A stretch of 10,413 nucleotides of DNA from JBAUHN01 sp049680295 (GTDB lineage Bacteria; Pseudomonadota; Alphaproteobacteria; Rhodobacterales; Rhodobacteraceae). Positions within the stretch are counted from its first letter, which is position 1. The number at the start of each line of letters is the position of its first letter. Under the pieces are notes generated by a model. The model did not search any database. It saw only the letters and a list, made by a program, of their open reading frames with translations, and was not told the DNA's origin. The stretch lies in assembly GCA_049680295.1 (NCBI GenBank), contig JBAUHN010000287.1, positions 1 to 10,413 of the forward strand, given 5' to 3'. The position numbers were made by a program, and so were the translations under genes. Of this stretch, positions 6,247-10,413 are shown piece by piece.

Positions 6247-6798
6247 CTAAGTGGCAGGGTCGCTGGATCCCGCACTGGATAACCCTGCTTCCCAGGCGAA
6301 CACCTCGGCGGCCATGTGACCGCGTTTGCCTTGAATGACGCGCAGGGCCAATGCCTCGCCGGGCTGCAAGTCTGACAAACCAGACCGACGCAGCACTTCA
6401 ATATGCAAAAAGATATCTTCGGGTCGGCCAAACACATTGGCAAAGCCAAACCCCTTGCCCTTGTCAAACCATTTGACCCGCGCAGGTTCAAGCGGTGCGG
6501 CCGCGACAACATCGCTGTCGAGGTCCATAATATCGCTAAGACCCACGCTTTCGGAAATCGCTGGTGGATGAATAGCAAGAACTTCGGTCGCCTGCATGCC
6601 GCGATCTGTGTTTTGAACAACCAGTTCAACCCGCGCCGCATCGGCGACCGAGCTTTGCCCGTAATTGCGCAAGACATTGACGTGCAGCAGGATATCAGGC
6701 CCAATCGCATCAGACACAACAAAGCCAAATCCTTTGACGGGATCAAACCATTTAACGGTCCCAGAAATTGATATTGTCGCGTCGCCTAAATCGTCCAC
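6247..6798 (-). CDS. Double cold-shock-domain protein
   Basis: 183 aa with two cold-shock domains. The first (about residues 10-75) carries KWFDPVKGFGFV and DILLHVNVL; the second (about 106-170) carries VKWFDKGKGFGF and DIFLHIEVLRRSG. These are the RNP1- and RNP2-like strands that bind single-stranded RNA or DNA. A linker rich in acidic and small residues joins them. Such two-domain proteins are usual in alphaproteobacteria and act as cytoplasmic RNA chaperones, in some cases induced by cold or stationary phase. I chose the GTG at 6798 because DDLGDATI is the typical N-terminus; an ATG at 6834 in the same frame adds 12 unusual residues and lacks a ribosome site. The leader contains a hairpin at 6814-6846. 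The DUF192 gene follows after 7 nt. Confidence 0.9.
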   Translation of the reverse strand: MDDLGDATISISGTVKWFDPVKGFGFVVSDAIGPDILLHVNVLRNYGQSSVADAARVELVVQNTDRGMQATEVLAIHPPAISESVGLSDIMDLDSDVVAAAPLEPARVKWFDKGKGFGFANVFGRPEDIFLHIEVLRRSGLSDLQPGEALALRVIQGKRGHMAAEVFAWEAGLSSAGSSDPAT

Positions 6799-6813
6799 AA
6801 AATTTCTTTCAGT

Positions 6814-6846
6814 TCGCGAGAAGCACTGTAACATACTTTTTCGCGA
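6814..6846 (-). promoter_or_regulatory. Leader hairpin upstream of the cold-shock gene
   Basis: TCGCGAGAA (6814-6822) and TTTTCGCGA (6838-6846) can pair over 9 bp with one G/T wobble around a 15-nt loop. It ends 15 nt before the GTG start. A structured leader next to the start codon could make translation temperature-sensitive, as known for some cold-shock mRNAs, but this is inference. Confidence 0.35.
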
Positions 6847-6939
6847 TTTTCTTGCCCAGTTTCAACCAGAAAACGTGATCAACCTTTAGGCGATCAGCCA
6901 ATTCGGCGCACACTTGAACTGAATTTCGGTGCTCATTTA

Positions 6940-7545
6940 CTATGGATTTAGTCGCTGAACGGTCCACGCCGTGGCCGGGTCATCACGTCTCCAGACGAAC
7001 CGGTCATGCAATCGAAATTCCCCGTCAGCCCAAAATTCAATCTCGAGCGGCGTGATCTGGTAGCCGCCCCAAAAGGGGGGCCTTTTTGGGTTTGGGCCAT
7101 GTATTGCTGTCATTTTAGCCACTTCAGCAATCAATGCAGCACGGCTGCTAAGCGGTTTCGATTGCTTTGAAGCCCAGGCACCAAGCCTACTTTTAAGCGA
7201 GCGCGAGCGATAATATTCGTCCGCTTTCGGCCCCTCTTCTTTGGCAACTATTCCGCGCACTCGGATTTGTCGCCGGGTCGACTTCCAGTGCATGACAAAG
7301 GCCACTTTTTTTGCAGCGTCCAGTTCTCTGGCCTTGGCGCTGTCGTAATTTGTGTAAAAAATGAAAGTATCAGTACCGATTTCCTTCAACAAGACCATGC
7401 GCGCATTGGGCATCCCATCCCGATCAACAGTAGACAGCGCGATCGCATTGGCATCGTTGATCTCGGTTTTTGCGGCTTCGGCTAACCAACTGCGCGCAAT
7501 CTCAAACGGATCGTCTCCTGCGAATTTTCCGTCTCTTTTATCCAT
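6940..7545 (-). CDS. pdxH: Pyridoxamine/pyridoxine 5'-phosphate oxidase
   Basis: 201 aa. This FMN enzyme oxidises pyridoxine or pyridoxamine 5'-phosphate to pyridoxal 5'-phosphate with oxygen, the last step of B6 cofactor supply and salvage, in the cytoplasm as a dimer. Visible motifs are RMVLLK (49-54) and FIFYTNYDSAKA (61-72) of the FMN-binding barrel, HWKSTRRQIRVRG (86-98), SRLGAWASKQS (119-129), the PPFWGGYQITPLEIEFW segment (156-172), and R178-L-H180-D-R, the substrate-phosphate-contacting pair known from E. coli PdxH. The ATG at 7545 is preceded by AGGAG at 7552-7556 with a 6-nt spacer; the frame is open 28 codons further up, but without homology. It is divergent from fabI. The PLP-dependent aminotransferase at 9051 would be a downstream user of its product. 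Confidence 0.96.
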   Translation of the reverse strand: MDKRDGKFAGDDPFEIARSWLAEAAKTEINDANAIALSTVDRDGMPNARMVLLKEIGTDTFIFYTNYDSAKARELDAAKKVAFVMHWKSTRRQIRVRGIVAKEEGPKADEYYRSRSLKSRLGAWASKQSKPLSSRAALIAEVAKMTAIHGPNPKRPPFWGGYQITPLEIEFWADGEFRLHDRFVWRRDDPATAWTVQRLNP

Positions 7546-7691
7546 CAAAGGCTCCTGCTCTAATCCTTGATACATCCCAGCGGCAAAAAGGCTCTGTTTT
7601 GGCGCAGATTGACCCGACCTTGATGGCACCTGCGCAATCGCCTAAAGGTCTTGCAACAACGCAATAACAGAAAAACACGAAGGGGACAGGT

Positions 7692-8498
7692 ATGGGATCC
7701 AATCTTTTGGCGGGCAAGCGCGGCCTGATAATGGGGTTGGCCAATGATAAGTCCATCGCCTGGGGCATCGCAAAAGCCTGCAGTCAGGCCGGTGCGGAAT
7801 TGGCATTCTCTTATCAGGGCGACGCCTTGAAAAAACGCGTGGACCCGCTGGCCGCGCAATTGGGCAGCGACATTGTGCTGCCTTGTGATGTAGGTGATGA
7901 GGCGTCAATGGACGCGCTTTTTGCCAGCCTCAAAGACCGCTGGGGCACGTTGGATTTTGTTGTCCACGCCATCGGGTTTTCGGACAAAAACGAACTGCGC
8001 GGGCGCTATGTCGATACCAGCCGCGCCAATTTCCAACTGTCGATGGATATCTCGGTCTATTCATTTACGGCCGTGATGCAGCGCGCGGAAAAAATGATGA
8101 ACCCCGGTGGATCAGGCCTGACCCTGACCTATTACGGCGCTGAAAAAGTTATGCCGCATTATAACGTCATGGGCGTCGCCAAGGCAGCGCTGGAAGCATC
8201 CGTGCGCTATATGGCGGAAGATCTGGGCAAGGATAATATCCGCGTTAATGCAATCTCAGCGGGTCCGATCAAAACGCTGGCCGCCTCTGGCATTGGCGAT
8301 TTCCGCTACATCATGAAATGGAACGAATATAATTCCCCCCTGCGCCGCAATGTGACGATTGATGATGTGGGCGGGTCCGCTTTGTATTTGCTGTCCGATT
8401 TAGGCGCTGGTGTTACCGGCGAAGTGTTGCACGTCGACGCAGGCTATCACGCCATCGGGATGAAGGCCGTTGACGCCCCTGACATGAGCAAAGCCTGA
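7692..8498 (+). CDS. fabI: Enoyl-[acyl-carrier-protein] reductase (NADH), FabI
   Basis: 268 aa, the usual length. It reduces trans-2-enoyl-ACP to acyl-ACP, the last step of each type II fatty-acid elongation round, in the cytoplasm as a tetramer. It is an atypical short-chain dehydrogenase: the N-terminal nucleotide site is GLANDKSIAWGIA (15-27) and CDVGD (65-69) follows. The catalytic residues are Tyr137 and Tyr147 with Lys154 in YNVMGVAK, equal in spacing to Tyr146, Tyr156 and Lys163 of E. coli FabI. ISAGPIKTLAASGI (188-201) forms the substrate-binding loop. AGGGGA at 7681-7686, 5 nt before the ATG, fixes the start. gpt follows after 37 nt. Alphaproteobacteria often carry more than one fabI copy, so this may be one of two. 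Confidence 0.96.
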   Translation: MGSNLLAGKRGLIMGLANDKSIAWGIAKACSQAGAELAFSYQGDALKKRVDPLAAQLGSDIVLPCDVGDEASMDALFASLKDRWGTLDFVVHAIGFSDKNELRGRYVDTSRANFQLSMDISVYSFTAVMQRAEKMMNPGGSGLTLTYYGAEKVMPHYNVMGVAKAALEASVRYMAEDLGKDNIRVNAISAGPIKTLAASGIGDFRYIMKWNEYNSPLRRNVTIDDVGGSALYLLSDLGAGVTGEVLHVDAGYHAIGMKAVDAPDMSKA

Positions 8499-8535
8499 TA
8501 TCCCCAATGATCCCGCAATTTGAAAGACAACCGAC

Positions 8536-9039
8536 ATGACAGATCGCCTTCCGCATGAAAAAGGGTTTCACATCAGCTGGGATCAGCTGCACCGCGACAG
8601 CCGCGCGCTGGCGTGGCGGCTGGATGGTCAGGGACCGGACAACGGAGCCTGGCGCGCGGTTGTCGCGATTACGCGGGGCGGCATGGCGCCCGCGATGATC
8701 GCAGCGCGCGAGCTGGACATTCGCACCGTTGATACCATTTCGATCAAATCCTACGATCACCAAAGCCAGTCCAGCGCCACGGTTCTGAAATCTCCGGATG
8801 CTGAACTGATGGGCGATGGCACCGGCATATTGATCATTGATGATCTGGTCGACAGCGGCAAAACCCTCGAAGTGGTTCGGGCGGCCTACCCCAAGGCCCA
8901 TTTCGCCACTGTTTATGCAAAACCTCAAGGCCGCCCGCAGGTCGATACCTTTATCACCGAGGTCAGTCAGGATACCTGGATTTTCTTTCCATGGGACATG
9001 GCCCTGCAATATGTTGAACCCTACCGCGGGACAGATTGA
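8536..9039 (+). CDS. gpt: Xanthine-guanine phosphoribosyltransferase
   Basis: 167 aa. It transfers phosphoribose from PRPP to xanthine, guanine or, more weakly, hypoxanthine, salvaging purines as XMP or GMP; the enzyme is often membrane-associated. The PRPP-binding signature ILIIDDLVDSGKT spans about residues 98-110, with the paired aspartates that contact PRPP and Mg. ITRGGMAPA (45-53) is the pyrophosphate loop, SIKSYDHQ (69-76) lies in the flexible hood, and WIFFPWD (148-154) is the C-terminal base-binding part typical of Gpt as opposed to Hpt. The ribosome site is only AAAGA. It sits between fabI and an aminotransferase that starts 11 nt after its stop. Confidence 0.95.
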   Translation: MTDRLPHEKGFHISWDQLHRDSRALAWRLDGQGPDNGAWRAVVAITRGGMAPAMIAARELDIRTVDTISIKSYDHQSQSSATVLKSPDAELMGDGTGILIIDDLVDSGKTLEVVRAAYPKAHFATVYAKPQGRPQVDTFITEVSQDTWIFFPWDMALQYVEPYRGTD

Positions 9040-9050
9040 CGGGGCATTTC

Positions 9051-10229
9051 ATGACGCTATCACGCACAGCTGCCACATTTTCGCCGCCGGTCATGGAGGC
9101 GCGCCGCTGGCTTGAGGGCGTCACATTCACAGCCGATCGCCCTCTGATCAACGTAAGCCAGGCCGCCCCTGTCGACCCTCCGCCGCCCGCATTGCGGCAG
9201 GTCATGGCAGATGTCGCCCTGACCCGCGACGACGTGCATCTTTATGGCCCGGTTTTGGGACTGCCGGACCTGCGCCGGGAACTCGCCACCCAATGGTGCG
9301 CCGGTTACAACGGACTGATCACCGCGCAACAGGTCGCAATCACCTCGGGGTGCAATCAGGCTTTTGCCGCTGTGATCGCGACGATCTGTGCGGAAGGGGA
9401 TGAAGTTATCCTGCCAACGCCATGGTATTTCAATCACAAAATGTGGCTGGACATGTCCGGCGTGACGGCTGTTCCCCTTGCCACCGGCGCAGATCTGCGG
9501 CCCGACCCGCGCGCGGCCGAGGCGTCGATCACGCAGCGGACCCGCGCGATTGCGCTGGTGTCGCCCAACAATCCGGCGGGGGTCGAATATTCGGCCGAAC
9601 TGTTGGCCGCCTTTATGGATTTGGCGCGCCGCCACAACATTGCGCTGATCCTGGACGAAACATACCGCGACTTTCATATCGAAACCGGCGCGCCGCATGG
9701 GTTGTTTGAAGATGCAAACTGGTCCGACACGCTGATCCATCTGTATTCATTCTCCAAAGCATACCGCCTGACCGGTCACCGGGTCGGTGCGATTGTCGCC
9801 TCTGAGGCGCGGCTTGCGCAGGCGGAAAAATTCCTCGACACGGTCGCCATCTGTCCCAGTCAAATCGGACAGCACGCGGCCCTTTGGGGCATGCAACATC
9901 TGGGTGACTGGCTGGCAGGCGAGCGTCGCGAAATCCTGAACCGTCGTGCGGCCATAGAAACCGGGATGCCGATGCTAAAAGCCAAAGGCTGGGAGCTTCT
10001 GGGTCTTGGTGCCTATTTTGCCTATTTGCAGCATCCCTTTGACATAAACTCGGCCGATCTTGCGCCCCTGTTGGTGCGCAAAGCGGGGATCCTGTGCCTG
10101 CCCGGCACCATGTTTTACCCAGATGGCGATCCCGGCGCCGGACAGCAATTGCGCATTGCTTTTGCAAATCTTGACGCGGGCGGAATTGCAGAACTCTTTG
10201 ACCGGCTGGCAGGCCTGGACCTGGATTGA
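9051..10229 (+). CDS. PLP-dependent class I/II aminotransferase
   Basis: 392 aa, the usual length for fold-type I aminotransferases (aspartate aminotransferase superfamily). It would transfer an amino group between an amino acid and a 2-oxo acid in the cytoplasm. Visible are the N-terminal substrate segment INVSQAAP, the phosphate-binding TSGCNQAF (98-105), the ring-stacking aromatic region PTPWYFNH, SPNNPAG (170-176), DETYRDF (202-208) with Asp202 contacting the pyridine nitrogen, and the Schiff-base Lys236 in SFSKAYRLTGHRVG. QQLRIAFAN near the C-terminus supplies the conserved carboxylate-binding arginine. The ATG at 9051 is preferred over the in-frame TTG at 9036, which overlaps gpt; a GGGG precedes it. 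The substrate cannot be read from the sequence. Proximity to gpt suggests cotranscription, not a shared pathway. Confidence 0.9.
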   Translation: MTLSRTAATFSPPVMEARRWLEGVTFTADRPLINVSQAAPVDPPPPALRQVMADVALTRDDVHLYGPVLGLPDLRRELATQWCAGYNGLITAQQVAITSGCNQAFAAVIATICAEGDEVILPTPWYFNHKMWLDMSGVTAVPLATGADLRPDPRAAEASITQRTRAIALVSPNNPAGVEYSAELLAAFMDLARRHNIALILDETYRDFHIETGAPHGLFEDANWSDTLIHLYSFSKAYRLTGHRVGAIVASEARLAQAEKFLDTVAICPSQIGQHAALWGMQHLGDWLAGERREILNRRAAIETGMPMLKAKGWELLGLGAYFAYLQHPFDINSADLAPLLVRKAGILCLPGTMFYPDGDPGAGQQLRIAFANLDAGGIAELFDRLAGLDLD

Positions 10230-10249
10230 CCAGTCGCCCCTTGCCCCGC

Positions 10250-10277
10250 TGCCGCTCTCTGCGTAGACAGTGCGGCA
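10250..10277. repeat. Inverted repeat between aminotransferase and PpiD-like gene
   Basis: TGCCGC (10250-10255) and GCGGCA (10272-10277) flank a further CTG/CAG pairing. No T run follows, so it is at best a weak or factor-dependent terminator. It is the only structure seen in the 79-nt gap. Confidence 0.3.
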
Positions 10278-10308
10278 ACACCAATTCCAACCACCTCGCG
10301 AGGGTATG

Positions 10309-10413
10309 ATGGCCAAAGGCTCAAGCATTTCGAAAACCGCCGTCTGGGCCCTTTTGGGTCTGCTGATCCTGGCGCTCGGCGGATTTGGCGCCACCAACCT
10401 TAGCGGCACAATC
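10309..10413 (+). CDS. PpiD/SurA-like periplasmic folding factor, N-terminus only
   Basis: Only 35 codons lie in the window. The sequence has a short basic head (MAKGSSISK), one hydrophobic segment (TAVWALLGLLILALGGFG, about residues 10-27) and then ATNLSGTI. This head, single-span anchor and GFGATNLSGTI junction matches the start of alphaproteobacterial PpiD-type peptidyl-prolyl isomerases, which are anchored in the inner membrane and help fold exported proteins in the periplasm. Two consecutive ATG codons exist (10306, 10309); GAGG at 10300-10303 is better spaced for the second. No catalytic domain is visible, so the call rests on the N-terminus alone. Confidence 0.7.
   Translation, partial: MAKGSSISKTAVWALLGLLILALGGFGATNLSGTI

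Noticed and set aside
6240..6746. Upstream extension of the DUF192 frame to a 324-aa protein
   Set aside because: The extra part lies over the cold-shock gene in another frame and shows no domain. The signal peptide at 6239 marks the real start.
9060..9740. Minus-strand open frame of 226 codons opposite the aminotransferase
   Set aside because: Antisense shadow of a well-supported gene with no domain. The frames at 9613-10290 and 8413-9009 are similar.
1..10413. CRISPR array, rRNA, insertion sequence or integrase gene
   Set aside because: No regularly spaced repeats, rRNA sequence, transposase or recombinase reading frame was seen anywhere in the window.

Overview
The window looks like chromosomal DNA of an alphaproteobacterium of the Rhodobacterales (Roseobacter-like). 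The support is the family resemblance of the encoded proteins: a B12-dependent ribonucleotide reductase of the long NrdJ type, a double cold-shock-domain protein directly followed by a DUF192 protein, PdxH, FabI, Gpt and the N-terminus of a PpiD/SurA-like foldase. The core genes are GC-rich (about 58% by hand count over 7741-7800). The assignment is by recognition, not by a search.

Layout. (1) 1-3197, minus: nrdJ, lacking its C-terminal end, which lies beyond the window. (2) 3198-4076: a long stretch with no convincing gene but much structure. It holds two pairs of NrdR-box-like operators, several inverted repeats, and a degenerate 47-nt copy of the 3' part of a tRNA-Pro gene. (3) 4077-4991, plus: a secreted protein made of ankyrin repeats fused to a class I cytochrome c. 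(4) 4992-5550: AT-rich, apparently decayed DNA with a possible lipase relic and a 22-bp hairpin. (5) 5551-5627, minus: intact tRNA-Pro(TGG). (6) 5772-7545, minus: pdxH, a double cold-shock gene and a DUF192 gene. (7) 7692-10413, plus: fabI, gpt, an aminotransferase, and the start of a PpiD-like gene.

How the genes fit together. The flanks are housekeeping: dNTP synthesis (nrdJ), PLP synthesis (pdxH), fatty-acid elongation (fabI), purine salvage (gpt) and envelope protein folding (ppiD-like). pdxH and fabI are divergent around a 146-bp gap. gpt and the aminotransferase are close enough (11 nt) to be cotranscribed. The cold-shock and DUF192 genes are 6 nt... strictly 7 nt (6240-6246) apart.

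The accessory part is 3861-5550. A partial tRNA-Pro 3' end lies in the same orientation as the intact tRNA-Pro, 1.6 kb beyond its 3' terminus, and the ankyrin-cytochrome gene and AT-rich decayed DNA lie between them. This is the geometry left by an element integrated at a tRNA 3' end, although no integrase is present. The segment and the unpaired NrdR-like boxes beside it are the main items for a second look.
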